A DNA stretch of 64,000 bases from Streptomyces camponoticapitis (GTDB taxonomy: Bacteria > Actinomycetota > Actinomycetes > Streptomycetales > Streptomycetaceae): NCBI RefSeq assembly GCF_014646115.1, contig NZ_BMMV01000019.1:62001-126000 (forward strand). The letters run 5' to 3'. The notes under the pieces were generated by a model. It worked only from the letters and a program-made list of their open reading frames with translations, searched no databases and was not told the DNA's origin. A program made the translations under genes and the position numbers. Shown here one piece after another: positions 1 through 8,162 of this stretch. The first letter of the stretch is position 1. Each line of letters opens with the position of its first letter.

Positions 1-403
1 CGGTCGCCATCGACGGCGCGCTCATCGGCGGCCCGTACCAGGGGAATCGGGCACCGGCGGGCAGGGCGCGGAGCGCCTTCTGGAGCCGTTCGCGGCCGTC
101 GCGCCAGCGGGTGAGGAGCCGGCCGGGCGGCAGTACGGCGCCGGCCTCGGCGCCGTCGTCCACGAAGGTCCCGGGGGCGGCGAGCGCCTTCGCGGCCTCG
201 TCGGCGAAGGCCTTCTCGTCGGTGACGGCGAGGAGGGTCGCGGTGTCGGTCCAGGCGAGATGGGCGATCTGGTGGGCGACGGTCCAGCCCGCCGCGGGGG
301 TCGCGAGCGACCAGTCCGTGTCGTCCAACCCGGCTACGAGCCGGTCGACTTCCTCGCTCTCGCTGCGCAGATCGTCGAGGATGGGCGCGGCAGGGTCGGA
401 CAC
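1..403 (-). CDS. TIGR03084/maleylpyruvate-isomerase-like DinB-fold protein (3' end cut by window)
   Basis: Leftward frame, open from GTG at 403 to the window edge. The visible 134 residues begin SDPAAPILDDLRSESEEVDR and continue with GWTVAHQIAHLAWTD, the conserved N-terminal helix and histidine motif of the TIGR03084 family. This family has a DinB/mycothiol-dependent maleylpyruvate isomerase N-terminal fold and is often annotated as wyosine-base-formation protein. Family members carry a metal-binding His triad; the first His (AHQIAHL) is visible. GTG is chosen because a GGAG-like sequence lies about 8 nt upstream and no in-frame ATG precedes it. The C-terminal SCP2-like part should lie outside the window. 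The exact reaction is unknown; detoxification or mycothiol-dependent chemistry is inferred from the family only. Confidence 0.75.
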   Translation of the reverse strand, partial: MSDPAAPILDDLRSESEEVDRLVAGLDDTDWSLATPAAGWTVAHQIAHLAWTDTATLLAVTDEKAFADEAAKALAAPGTFVDDGAEAGAVLPPGRLLTRWRDGRERLQKALRALPAGARFPWYGPPMSAPSMAT

Positions 404-422
404 GTGATGCGCTCCGATCGGG

Positions 423-456
423 CTCTCGGGACACGGCGTCGTACGTGTCCCGGGAG
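423..456 (-). terminator. Inverted repeat downstream of the EamA gene, candidate terminator
   Basis: CTCTCGGGACAC (423-434) pairs with GTGTCCCGGGAG (445-456), 12 bp with one mismatch and a 10-nt loop. It lies 3' of the leftward EamA gene and 5' of the next leftward gene. A second small repeat, CAAGCGTGCTTG, sits at 481-492. Either could end EamA transcription or act as an operator for the gene starting at 403. Confidence 0.45.
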
Positions 457-503
457 CATGGCAGCGCCCGGAGAAACAAGCAAGCGTGCTTGGTTTGCCG
501 GGT

Positions 504-1571
504 CTACTTCTTGCCGCTCTCCGGGCCCGTGGGCGCCGGCTCACGATCGGCCTCCGGGGCGGTCTTCCCGGCGGTCTTCGGGGCATTGACGACCGCCGCC
601 GCCAGCTTCTTCCGCGCCGCCTCGCGCTCGGCCCTCACCTCCTTGCGCCGGCCCGCCTGTGTCCGGACCGCGCCGACGCTCGCCGCGATGACCAGCGCGA
701 TCGCCAGAGCGTCGGTGAGGGAGAGGCTCTGGTGCAGGACGAGGAAGCCGGCCATCGCCGCGATGGCCGGTTCGATACTCATCAGGATCGCGAACGTCGG
801 CGCGGGCAGCCGCCGCAGGGCGAGCAGTTCCAGGGTGTACGGCAGGACGGACGACATCAGCGCCACCACGAGCCCGAGCCCGATCGTGGAGGGCACCAGC
901 AGCTTCGAACCGGCCTCCAGGATGCCCAGCGGCAGGGTCAGAAGGGCACCGAAGGTCATGGCGAGCGCGAGCCCGTCGGCCTGCGGGAAGCGCTGTCCGA
1001 CGCGCGCGCTGAAGACGATGTACGTCGCCCACATCACCCCCGCCGCGAGGGCGAACGCGGCGCCCACGGGATCGAGCCGGTCGAACCCGCCACCGCTCAG
1101 CAGCAGCACACCACCGAGCGCGAGCCCGGCCCACAGCAGATTGCCGAGCCTGCGCGAGACGATCACGGAGAGGGCGAGCGGCCCGAGGACCTCCAGGGTC
1201 ACGGCGGCGCCCAGCGGGATGCGGTCGGCCGCCTGGTAGAAGAGGAGATTCATGGCCGCCAGTACGGCCCCGAAGACGAGGACGGTGCCCCAGTCGGCAC
1301 GCGAGTGACCGCGGACCCTGGGCCGGCAGATCACGAGCAGCACGACGGCGGCGAGCACGAGCCGCAGGGTCACCACCCCGACGACCCCGGCCCGCGGCAT
1401 CAGCAGCACGGCGACCGCGGCCCCCCACTGCACGGAGAGCACCCCGCTGACGACAAGCACGACGGGCCCGAGCGGCCGGCGCGCGCTCCCGGCGGGCGCC
1501 GCACCGGTCACCGCCGCGGCCTCTGGTACCGCCACCAGGGCGCCCGCGGCCGCGGTACGCGACTCCTCCAC
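504..1571 (-). CDS. EamA/DMT-family exporter (RhtA-like)
   Basis: A 355-residue inner-membrane protein of the drug/metabolite transporter superfamily. About ten hydrophobic segments form two EamA repeats (roughly residues 35-165 and 175-310), e.g. VSGVLSVQWGAAVAVLLMPR and the second repeat AAGVMWATYIVFSARVG. It most resembles RhtA-type amino-acid/homoserine exporters; substrate is not deducible. The C-terminal 45 residues are charged and cytoplasmic (REAARKKLAAAVV, then Pro/Glu-rich). Start is GTG (VEESRTAAAG) preceded by GGAGGGG about 8 nt upstream. It stands alone; the upstream gap carries a wide inverted repeat (1622-1655) that may control it. The family call is firm, the substrate unknown. 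Confidence 0.88.
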   Translation of the reverse strand: MEESRTAAAGALVAVPEAAAVTGAAPAGSARRPLGPVVLVVSGVLSVQWGAAVAVLLMPRAGVVGVVTLRLVLAAVVLLVICRPRVRGHSRADWGTVLVFGAVLAAMNLLFYQAADRIPLGAAVTLEVLGPLALSVIVSRRLGNLLWAGLALGGVLLLSGGGFDRLDPVGAAFALAAGVMWATYIVFSARVGQRFPQADGLALAMTFGALLTLPLGILEAGSKLLVPSTIGLGLVVALMSSVLPYTLELLALRRLPAPTFAILMSIEPAIAAMAGFLVLHQSLSLTDALAIALVIAASVGAVRTQAGRRKEVRAEREAARKKLAAAVVNAPKTAGKTAPEADREPAPTGPESGKK

Positions 1572-1621
1572 CGGGATCCCCCTCCACTTCAGCCAGACCG
1601 ATCAGGTCATTTCAATGAACT

Positions 1622-1655
1622 ATCGCATACAACATAGTGCACCATCTGATGCGAT
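1622..1655. promoter_or_regulatory. Inverted repeat ATCGCAT-N20-ATGCGAT upstream of the EamA gene
   Basis: ATCGCAT at 1622-1628 and ATGCGAT at 1649-1655 form a perfect 7-bp dyad about 50-85 nt upstream of the EamA start. The DNA between is unusually AT-rich for this genome. This suggests a promoter/operator region, but no regulator is identified. Confidence 0.4.
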
Positions 1656-1783
1656 GGTCAGCCCCCCGGTCCTCAGGCCACTGTGCCCTGCCCCACCGGT
1701 TCTCCGCGACAGGGATTCGATTGCGTGATGCCGCTCACTCAGGCGGGATGTGACAGCTCCGGGCCTTGGCGGGCGGCCACGGC

Positions 1784-4690
1784 CTACGACCGGTCCGACG
1801 GCTCCAGCGCCTCCGCCAGCACCTCCGCCAGGTGCCTCGCGCCGCCGTCCGACAGCTGGTCCAGTTGGGTGCGGCACGAGTAGCCGTCGGCCAGCAGCTC
1901 CGTGCCCTCCTCCCTCGACCGGACCGACGGGAGCAGTTGGTCCTCGGCGCAGGCCACCGAGACCTCGTAGTGGCCCTTCTCGAAGCCGAAGTTGCCCGCC
2001 AGTCCGCAGCAGCCGCCGCTCAACTCGCCGGTCAGGCCCGCCCGTTCGCGCAGCCGGCGCTCCGCCGCGTCGCCGAGGACCGCGTGCTGGTGGCAGTGGG
2101 TCTGGCCGGCGACCGGGCGGTTCACGCGGGGTGGCCGCCAGTCGGGGGCGCACTCCTCCAGGGTCTGGGCGAAGGTGCGTACCGACGCGGCGAGGCGGGC
2201 CGCGCGGGGGTCGTCCGCGAGGAGCTCCGGCAGGTCCGTCTTGAGCGCCGCCGCGCAGCTCGGTTCCAGGACGAGGACCGGCAGGCCCGTGTCGAGCAGC
2301 GGTTCGAGCCGGTCGAGGGTGCGGCGCATGACCGTGCGGGCCTGGTCGAGCTGGCCCGTGGAGACGTACGTCAGACCGCAGCAGACCGTGCCCGGGGGCA
2401 GGGTGAAACCCACCCCGGCCGCGTCCAGGACCCGTACCGCCGCCCGCCCCACCGACGGCGACAGGTGCTCCGTGAAGGTGTCCGGCCACAGCACCACCGC
2501 CGGGTCGCCTCCCCGCTCCCTGCCCTGCCCCCGCATCCACCGGGTGAACGTACGCGGCGCCAGGCGGGGGATCGAGCGCTCCGGTGCGATGCCGCCCGCG
2601 CGTTTGGCCAGCGCGGCGGCTCCCGGCACCCGTACCGCGGCGTTCAGCAGACGCGCGAAGGGCGCGGCCGCCCGGAGCCAGCGCGGCAGCCGCCCCATCG
2701 CGTAGTGCGCGGCGGGCCGCCGCCGGCCCGCGTAGTGGTGGTGCAGGAACTCCGCCTTGTACGTGGCCATGTCGACCCCCACCGGGCAGTCGCTGCGGCA
2801 GCCCTTGCAGGACAGGCAGAGGTCAAGCGCGTCCTTGACCTCGGTCGAGCGCCAGCCGTCCGTGACGATCTCGCCGGCGAGCATCTCGTGGAGCAGCCGG
2901 GCGCGCCCGCGCGTGGAGTGCTGTTCGTCGCCGGTCGCGCGGAACGACGGGCACATCACCCCCGCTCCCGAACTCGGCCCCTCCACCCGGCACTTGGCCA
3001 CGCCCACACAGCGCCGCACGGCCGCCGAGAAGTCGCCGCCCACCACACCGTCCACCTCGCCGTCGTGCGGGTAGGCGAAGGCGACGTCGACCCGCCTGCG
3101 CGGCAGGACCTCGAAGCGAAGGTTCTCGTCCAGCCTGGCGGGCCGCGCGATCGAACCGGGGTTCAGGCCCCCCGCCGGGTCCCACACGTCCTTGAACCGC
3201 CCGAAGAGACCGGTCAGTTCGTCCCCGTACATCGTCGGCAGCAGCTCGGAGCGCGCCAGCCCGTCGCCGTGCTCGCCGGAGAGCGAGCCGCCGTGCGCGA
3301 CGACGAGACCGGCGACCTCCTCGGAGAAGCGGCGGAAGCGCCGCACACCGTCGGTGCTCAACAGGTCGAAGTCGATGCGGACATGGATGCAGCCGTCGCC
3401 GAAGTGCCCGTACGGCGTGCCCCGCAGCCCGTGCTCGGCGAGCAGCGCGCGGAACTCCTTGAGATACGCGCCGAGCCGGGCGGGCGGTACGGCGCAGTCC
3501 TCCCAGCCCGGCCACGCCTCGCCGCCGTCGGCGCTGCGGGTCGCGGTGCCCGACGCGTCCTCGCGTACCCGCCACAGGGCCCGCACCCCGGCCGGGTCCG
3601 TCACGACCGTGCCGTCCAGGGCGTCCGCCGCGCGCATGATCCGCTCGGCGTGCGCGCGGGCCTCCGCGACGGTGGACCCGCCGGTCTCCACGAAGAGCCA
3701 GGCGCCGCCGCGCGGCAGGTCGTGCGGGCCGGGGACGAGGTCGTCGGCCATGCCCTCGACGGTCAGCGGGTGGTACGGCAGCAGCCCGGCAGCGGCCTCG
3801 GCCGCCGCGCTCTCGTCCGGGTAGCCGAGGACCGCGAGCACCCGCACGGGCGGCGACTCGACCAGCCGTACGACGGCTTCCGTGACGACTCCCAGCGTGC
3901 CCTCGCTGCCGCAGAAGGCGCGGGCGAGGTCGGTGCCGTTCTCGGGGAGCAGCGCGTCGATCGCGTAACCGGAGATACGGCGCGGCAGGCCCGTGGGGTA
4001 ACCGGTGCGCAGAAGCGCGAGATTGGACTCCACGAGGGGGCGCAGTCCGGTGGGGGCGCCGTCCCAGCCCCGGCCGAGCCGCAGGGCGTCGCCGCCGTAC
4101 GTGGTGACGGACAGCTCCTGGACGTTGTCGGCGGTCGTCCCCCACGCGACGGAGTGCGACCCGCACGAGTTGTTGCCGATCATGCCGCCGATCGTGCAGC
4201 GGCTGTGCGTGGACGGGTCGGGCCCGAAGGTCAGTCCGTGCGGCGCGACGGTGTCGCGCAGCCGGTCCAGAACGACCCCGGGCTGTACGACGGCGGTACG
4301 CGCCTCGGCGTCGACCGACACGATCGAGCGAAGATGCCGGGTGAGATCGAGGACGACCCCGACGCCGGTCGCGTTCCCCGCGATCGAGGTGCCGCCACCG
4401 CGTGGCACGACGGGTACGCCGTGCGTACGGCACACGTCGAGGGCCGCTGCGACGTCCGCCGCGTCACGGGGGGAGACGACGCCGACCGGGACCCGGCGGT
4501 AGTTGGACGCGTCCATCGTGACCAGGGCGCGGGCGGCGGAACCGAAGTCCACGTCGCCGCGCACGGCGCCGGCCAGGTCTCTGGCGAGGGCGGTCGTCGC
4601 CGCCGTGGCCGCCGTGCTCTCCACCGCCTTCGCGGGTACGTCACGCATCGCCGTTTCCCGCTTCCCGTGCCGCTCCCGGTGCTCAGCCAT
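1784..4690 (-). CDS. FAD-linked oxidase / Fe-S oxidoreductase fusion (GlcD-GlcF / D-lactate dehydrogenase type)
   Basis: About 968 residues combining, in order, a FAD-binding PCMH domain (PRGGGTSIAGNATG near residue 80), a FAD-oxidase C-terminal domain with the GHFGDGCIHVRIDF motif, a 4Fe-4S segment (CLSCKGCRSDCPVG), and paired CCG domains (TVCCGLTY, GGCCGLAGNFGF). This order is that of fused glycolate/D-lactate/2-hydroxyacid dehydrogenases that pass electrons to the respiratory chain. ATG 4690 is used; ATG 4648 and an upstream ATG at 4717 are also in frame and no ribosome site decides clearly. The hexamer CATCCT six bases before ATG 4690 would fit a leaderless promoter. It is divergent from serC with an 83-bp gap. 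The substrate (D-lactate, glycolate or other 2-hydroxyacid) is not resolved. Confidence 0.9.
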   Translation of the reverse strand: MAEHRERHGKRETAMRDVPAKAVESTAATAATTALARDLAGAVRGDVDFGSAARALVTMDASNYRRVPVGVVSPRDAADVAAALDVCRTHGVPVVPRGGGTSIAGNATGVGVVLDLTRHLRSIVSVDAEARTAVVQPGVVLDRLRDTVAPHGLTFGPDPSTHSRCTIGGMIGNNSCGSHSVAWGTTADNVQELSVTTYGGDALRLGRGWDGAPTGLRPLVESNLALLRTGYPTGLPRRISGYAIDALLPENGTDLARAFCGSEGTLGVVTEAVVRLVESPPVRVLAVLGYPDESAAAEAAAGLLPYHPLTVEGMADDLVPGPHDLPRGGAWLFVETGGSTVAEARAHAERIMRAADALDGTVVTDPAGVRALWRVREDASGTATRSADGGEAWPGWEDCAVPPARLGAYLKEFRALLAEHGLRGTPYGHFGDGCIHVRIDFDLLSTDGVRRFRRFSEEVAGLVVAHGGSLSGEHGDGLARSELLPTMYGDELTGLFGRFKDVWDPAGGLNPGSIARPARLDENLRFEVLPRRRVDVAFAYPHDGEVDGVVGGDFSAAVRRCVGVAKCRVEGPSSGAGVMCPSFRATGDEQHSTRGRARLLHEMLAGEIVTDGWRSTEVKDALDLCLSCKGCRSDCPVGVDMATYKAEFLHHHYAGRRRPAAHYAMGRLPRWLRAAAPFARLLNAAVRVPGAAALAKRAGGIAPERSIPRLAPRTFTRWMRGQGRERGGDPAVVLWPDTFTEHLSPSVGRAAVRVLDAAGVGFTLPPGTVCCGLTYVSTGQLDQARTVMRRTLDRLEPLLDTGLPVLVLEPSCAAALKTDLPELLADDPRAARLAASVRTFAQTLEECAPDWRPPRVNRPVAGQTHCHQHAVLGDAAERRLRERAGLTGELSGGCCGLAGNFGFEKGHYEVSVACAEDQLLPSVRSREEGTELLADGYSCRTQLDQLSDGGARHLAEVLAEALEPSDRS

Positions 4691-4760
4691 TCCCCCAGGA
4701 TGCCCCGCCGGACGCATCTCACGACGTGAACCACTCCCCGGACGGCCGGCGGAAAACGTC

Positions 4761-4766
4761 TAGGCT
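4761..4766 (+). promoter_or_regulatory. -10 element of a leaderless-type serC promoter
   Basis: TAGGCT lies seven bases before the serC GTG at 4774, so transcription should start at or within 1-2 nt of the start codon. No Shine-Dalgarno sequence is present, as expected for a leaderless mRNA. Confidence 0.55.
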
Positions 4767-4773
4767 GCCGCCC

Positions 4774-5892
4774 GTGGCCGATATTCAGATTCCCGCTGAC
4801 ATCAAGCCCGCCGACGGTCGATTCGGCGCTGGCCCCTCCAAGGTGCGTACGGAGGCGGTCGACGCCCTGGCCGCCACCGGTACCTCTCTCCTCGGCACGT
4901 CCCACCGCCAGGCCCCGGTGAAGAACCTGGTCGGCGCGGTGCGTGACGGTGTGCGCGAGCTCTTCAAGCTCCCCGAGGGCTACGAGGTGATCCTGGGCAA
5001 CGGCGGCTCCACCGCCTTCTGGGACATCGCGACGCACGGTCTGATCGAGAACAAGTCGCAGCACCTGAGCTTCGGCGAGTTCTCATCGAAGTTCGCGAAG
5101 GCGTCGAAGCTCGCGCCGTGGCTGGCCGAGCCGACCGTCATCTCCGCCGAGCCGGGCAGCCACCCGGACCCGGCGGCCGAGGCGGGCGTGGACGTCTACG
5201 CGCTCACGCACAACGAGACCTCCACCGGTGTCGCCGCGCCCGTCAAGCGCGTCGCGGGCGCCGACGAGGGCGCGCTCGTGCTGGTCGACGCCACGTCGGG
5301 CGCGGGCGGTCTGCCGGTCGACATCGCCGAGACCGACGTCTACTACTTCGCCCCGCAGAAGTCCTTCGCCTCCGACGGTGGCCTGTGGATCGGCGTCTTC
5401 TCGCCGGCCGCCCTGGAGCGCGCCGCGCGCGTGCACGGCTCGGGCCGGCACGTGCCGGAGTTCTTCTCGCTGCCGACGGCGATCGACAACTCGCTGAAGA
5501 ACCAGACGTACAACACCCCCGCCCTCGCCACGCTCTTCCTGCTGAACGAGCAGCTGACCTGGCTGAACACCCAAGGCGGCCTCGACTGGTCGACCGCCCG
5601 CACGGCCACGTCGGCGCGGACGCTGTACGGCTGGGCCGAGTCGTCCAAGTACGCGACCCCGTTCGTGGTCGACCCGGGGCAGCGCTCGCAGGTCATCGGC
5701 ACGATCGACTTCGCGGACGAGATCGACGCGGCGGCGGTCGCCAAGGTCCTTCGCGCCAACGGCATCGTGGACACGGAGCCGTACCGCAAGCTGGGCCGCA
5801 ACCAGCTGCGGGTGGCGATGTTCCCGGCGATCGACCCGGCGGACATCGAGGCCCTGACGGCGTGCGTCGACTACGTGATCGACAAGCTCTGA
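4774..5892 (+). CDS. serC: Phosphoserine transaminase
   Basis: 372 residues, matching the actinobacterial SerC length. It converts 3-phosphohydroxypyruvate and glutamate to phosphoserine and 2-oxoglutarate (serine and, in many bacteria, PLP biosynthesis); cytosolic, PLP-dependent class V aminotransferase. Recognisable are the N-terminal DIKPADGRFGAGPSKVRTEA, FGAGPSK and TSHRQAPVK segments, and the PLP-lysine region YYFAPQKSFASDGGLW. Start GTG 4774 (VADIQIP) is chosen because the family begins (M)ADIQIPADIKP and a TAGGCT -10 sits just upstream; an in-frame ATG at 4726 would add 16 residues without family support. A long hairpin follows at 5916-5944. Monocistronic. Confidence 0.96.
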   Translation: MADIQIPADIKPADGRFGAGPSKVRTEAVDALAATGTSLLGTSHRQAPVKNLVGAVRDGVRELFKLPEGYEVILGNGGSTAFWDIATHGLIENKSQHLSFGEFSSKFAKASKLAPWLAEPTVISAEPGSHPDPAAEAGVDVYALTHNETSTGVAAPVKRVAGADEGALVLVDATSGAGGLPVDIAETDVYYFAPQKSFASDGGLWIGVFSPAALERAARVHGSGRHVPEFFSLPTAIDNSLKNQTYNTPALATLFLLNEQLTWLNTQGGLDWSTARTATSARTLYGWAESSKYATPFVVDPGQRSQVIGTIDFADEIDAAAVAKVLRANGIVDTEPYRKLGRNQLRVAMFPAIDPADIEALTACVDYVIDKL

Positions 5893-5915
5893 CCGGATCC
5901 ACCCCGGAGCCGACC

Positions 5916-5944
5916 GGCCCCGCCCCCGTCACGGGGGCGGGGCC
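5916..5944 (+). terminator. Strong hairpin terminator of serC
   Basis: GGCCCCGCCCCCG (5916-5928) pairs perfectly with CGGGGGCGGGGCC (5932-5944) around a 3-nt loop, 24 bp after the serC stop. There is no U-tract, which is usual in Streptomyces. Confidence 0.8.
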
Positions 5945-5967
5945 GTCACTCCTGCGCGTGCAGGATC

Positions 5968-6255
5968 GACCCGGCCGTCTTCCGTCTGGTCCTTGAAGTC
6001 ACCTCCAGCAACTACCGGCAGGACCTGCGGAACAAGGTCACCGCCTACGCCGGGGCGAAGATCCCGGTCTATGCGATCGTCGACCGCAAGCACAACCGGC
6101 TGCGTGTCCTGACCGATCCCGTCGCGGGCGACTACGCCAACCACCGCATCCACGCGCCGGGCGAGCAGGTCGTCCTCCCCGAGTCGATCGGCGCCGAGGT
6201 GAAGCTCGATGTCGCGGCCGTCCTCCGGGCCGGGCAGCCCAAGCAGACCGCCTGA
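5968..6255 (+). pseudogene. Uma2-family (DUF820) endonuclease remnant, N-terminal part missing
   Basis: In frame 1, the codons from about 5968 to the TGA at 6253-6255 read DPAVFRLVLEVTSSNYRQDL, then NKVTAYAGAKIPVYAIVDRK and further residues ending QPKQTA. This matches the C-terminal half of Uma2/DUF820 proteins: the (L)V(L)EV strand with the catalytic Glu, the YA..GIP.Y..VD core and the VL..PVxGxY strand. There is no start codon at the right place. Upstream, the frame runs back through the serC terminator hairpin to the serC stop. The first half, with the conserved N-terminal region, is absent, so I read it as a decayed copy. Uma2 genes are numerous and mobile-looking in Streptomyces. It is convergent with the ABC permease gene, 3 bp away. 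Confidence 0.7.
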
Positions 6256-6258
6256 CGC

Positions 6259-7086
6259 TCACCGGCTCAGCCGCTGGAATCTGCGTACCGCGAGCGGTAC
6301 GAAGACCAGCGTGATCGCCGCCGGCCAGGCCACCGACAGCAGCAGCGCGTGTTCCTCCGGCCAACTGCCGCCGTTCGCCACCGGGTTGCCGAACAGTTCG
6401 CGGGTCGCCGTGACCGTCGCCGAGACCGGGTTCCAGGCCGCGACCGCGCCCAGCCAGTCCGGCATCAGGGACGGGGCCACGAAGACGCTGGAGATCATCG
6501 TCAGCGGGAAGGCGACGGCGAAGAGGTTGCCCGCCTGTTCGGGGCCCGGGACCAGAAGGCCGAGCCACACCCCCACCCAGATCAGCGAGAAGCGCAGCAG
6601 CAGGAGCAGGCCGAAGGCCGTCAGGGCGGCGGGCAGGCCCGCGTCCGCGCGCCAGCCGATCAGCAGGGCGGTGAGCGCGAGGATCGCCAGTTCCGCGCAC
6701 GCGGTGATCATGTCGCCGACGCCGCGCCCGGTCACCACCGCCGACGGCGCCATCGGCATTGAACGGAAACGGTCGTTGACGCCCTTGCTGGAATCGGTGA
6801 CGAACGCGACCGCCGTGTTGATGAAGCCGAAGGCCATCGTCATCGCGAACATGCCCGGCATCAGGAACTCCCGGTAGTCCCCGCCGCCCGGCACCTTCAT
6901 GGCGCTGCCGAAGACATAGCCGTAGAGCAGTACGGAGACGACCGGGAAGCCCAGCATCCAGAGGATGTAGACGGGTTGGCGCCGGTAGTGGGTCAGGCTG
7001 CGGCGGACCAGGTTCCAGCAGTCGGCGACCGCCCAGTAGGCGCGGCCGTGGTCGCCCTGCGGGGTGAGACCGATCTGCGCGCTCAT
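6259..7086 (-). CDS. ABC-2 type transporter permease (DrrB-like)
   Basis: 275 residues with about six hydrophobic helices typical of ABC2_membrane (e.g. PVYILWMLGFPVVSVLLYGY, GMFAMTMAFGFINTAVAF). It should form the membrane half of the exporter whose ATPase is the overlapping gene upstream (ATG/TGA overlap of 4 bp at 7083-7086). The DrrAB family includes daunorubicin and other drug self-resistance exporters; here no biosynthetic cluster is nearby, so a general xenobiotic or lipid substrate is as likely. Control is probably through the divergent TetR gene. The family call is firm, the substrate unknown. Confidence 0.9.
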   Translation of the reverse strand: MSAQIGLTPQGDHGRAYWAVADCWNLVRRSLTHYRRQPVYILWMLGFPVVSVLLYGYVFGSAMKVPGGGDYREFLMPGMFAMTMAFGFINTAVAFVTDSSKGVNDRFRSMPMAPSAVVTGRGVGDMITACAELAILALTALLIGWRADAGLPAALTAFGLLLLLRFSLIWVGVWLGLLVPGPEQAGNLFAVAFPLTMISSVFVAPSLMPDWLGAVAAWNPVSATVTATRELFGNPVANGGSWPEEHALLLSVAWPAAITLVFVPLAVRRFQRLSR

Positions 7087-8063
7087 GCCGCGACCTCCGT
7101 CTTCTCGGGCGCCGGCGCCGCTTCCGTACGGCGACCCGTCAGCCGCAGGAACACGTCGTCCAGGCTCGGCCTGCGCAGGCCGATGTCCTCCACCGCGATC
7201 CCCCGGTCCCGCAGCTCCCGCGCCACCTCGGTGAGCGCGGCCACCCGGTCGGCGACCGGCGCGTGCACCCGGCGGGTCTCGGGGTCGGTGCCGGGCGGCG
7301 CGCTCGCGACGCGTGCCAGCACCTGGGCCGCCGCCGGGAGTTCACGGCTCTCGTACACGACGACCTCGATCAGGTCGCCTCCCACGGTGTTCTTCAGCTC
7401 GGCGGGGGTGTCGTCGGCGATCGCCCGGCCCTGGTCGATGAGCGTGATGTGCGAGGCGAGCTTGTCGGCCTCGTCCAGATACTGGGTGGTGAGCAGCACC
7501 GTCGTGCCGTTCGCCACCAGCGACCGCACCGCGTCCCAGACCTCGCCGCGCCCGCGTGGGTCGAGCCCGGTGGTCGGCTCGTCGAGGAACAGGACCCGTG
7601 GCGCGAGGATCATCGACGCGGCGAGGTCGAGCCGGCGCCGCATGCCGCCGCTGTACCCGCCCACGCCCTTGTCCGCGGCCTCCACCAGGTCGAACCGCTC
7701 CAGCAGTTCGCCGGCGCGCAGCGCCGCCCGCCGCCCGCCGAGATGGAAGAGACGGCCGAACATCTCCAGGTTCTGCCGGCCGGTGAGGATCTCGTCCACG
7801 GCCGCGTACTGCCCGGTGAGTCCGATCAGGCTCCGGACCCCGCGCGGGTCGCGGCTCACGTCGACCCCGGCGACCGTCGCCCGCCCGCCGTCGAGCTTGA
7901 GCAGTGTGGCGAGTGCGCGTACGGCGGTGGTCTTGCCGGCGCCGTTCGGGCCGAGGAGCCCGTGCACGGTTCCGGTACGTACCGCGAGGTCGAAGCCGTC
8001 CAGGGCGTACGTGTCCCCGTACCGCTTCCGGATCGCTTCGGCACGAACGGCGTATTCGGTCAT
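7083..8063 (-). CDS. ABC transporter ATP-binding protein (DrrA-like, DUF4162 C-terminus)
   Basis: 326 residues. Walker A LLGPNGAGKTTAVRAL, signature YSGGMRRRLDLA, Walker B VLFLDEPTTGLDPRGR and the H-loop region TTQYLDEAD are all intact. The C-terminal 90 residues (VVVYESRELPAAAQVLARV... LRRPSLDDVFLRLTGR) form the DUF4162-type extension of DrrA/CcmA2 proteins. ATG 8063 is used because GGAGGGG lies 5-6 nt upstream; the frame is open further to 8114 but would then cross the operator palindromes. First gene of a two-gene operon, divergent from the TetR gene, with operator-like palindromes at 8098-8152 between them. Confidence 0.92.
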   Translation of the reverse strand: MTEYAVRAEAIRKRYGDTYALDGFDLAVRTGTVHGLLGPNGAGKTTAVRALATLLKLDGGRATVAGVDVSRDPRGVRSLIGLTGQYAAVDEILTGRQNLEMFGRLFHLGGRRAALRAGELLERFDLVEAADKGVGGYSGGMRRRLDLAASMILAPRVLFLDEPTTGLDPRGRGEVWDAVRSLVANGTTVLLTTQYLDEADKLASHITLIDQGRAIADDTPAELKNTVGGDLIEVVVYESRELPAAAQVLARVASAPPGTDPETRRVHAPVADRVAALTEVARELRDRGIAVEDIGLRRPSLDDVFLRLTGRRTEAAPAPEKTEVAA

Positions 8064-8097
8064 GACCCCTCCAGGGAAATGGGCATGGCGCTGGACT

Positions 8098-8132
8098 GGG
8101 TACGGTGTACCCATTGCGCGTACACAGTACCC
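8098..8132. promoter_or_regulatory. Paired GTAC palindromes, probable TetR operators
   Basis: Two 15-bp dyads, GGGTACGGTGTACCC (8098-8112) and GCGTACACAGTACCC (8118-8132), have centres 20 bp apart, i.e. on the same DNA face. Seen together they form a larger dyad of 14-bp half-sites, TGGGTAC-N-GTGTAC against GTACAC-N-GTACCCA. They lie between the divergent ABC exporter and TetR genes, the expected place for a TetR operator that controls both. Confidence 0.7.
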
Positions 8133-8135
8133 AAT

Positions 8136-8152
8136 TAATCGGCGGCCGATTA
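8136..8152. promoter_or_regulatory. 17-bp palindrome next to the tetR start
   Basis: TAATCGG-CGG-CCGATTA is perfect, centre 8144, 19 bp from the neighbouring GTAC palindrome but of different sequence. Its right arm overlaps a TAGGCT -10 element (8151-8156) six bases before the TetR ATG. This would allow autorepression, possibly by a second factor. Confidence 0.5.
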
Positions 8153-8162
8153 GGCTGAAGCC

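Noticed and set aside
1766..4729. A 987-codon open frame opposite the FAD/Fe-S dehydrogenase gene
   Set aside because: Arg/Gly/Pro-rich composition without motifs; it is the usual GC-driven shadow of the real leftward gene.
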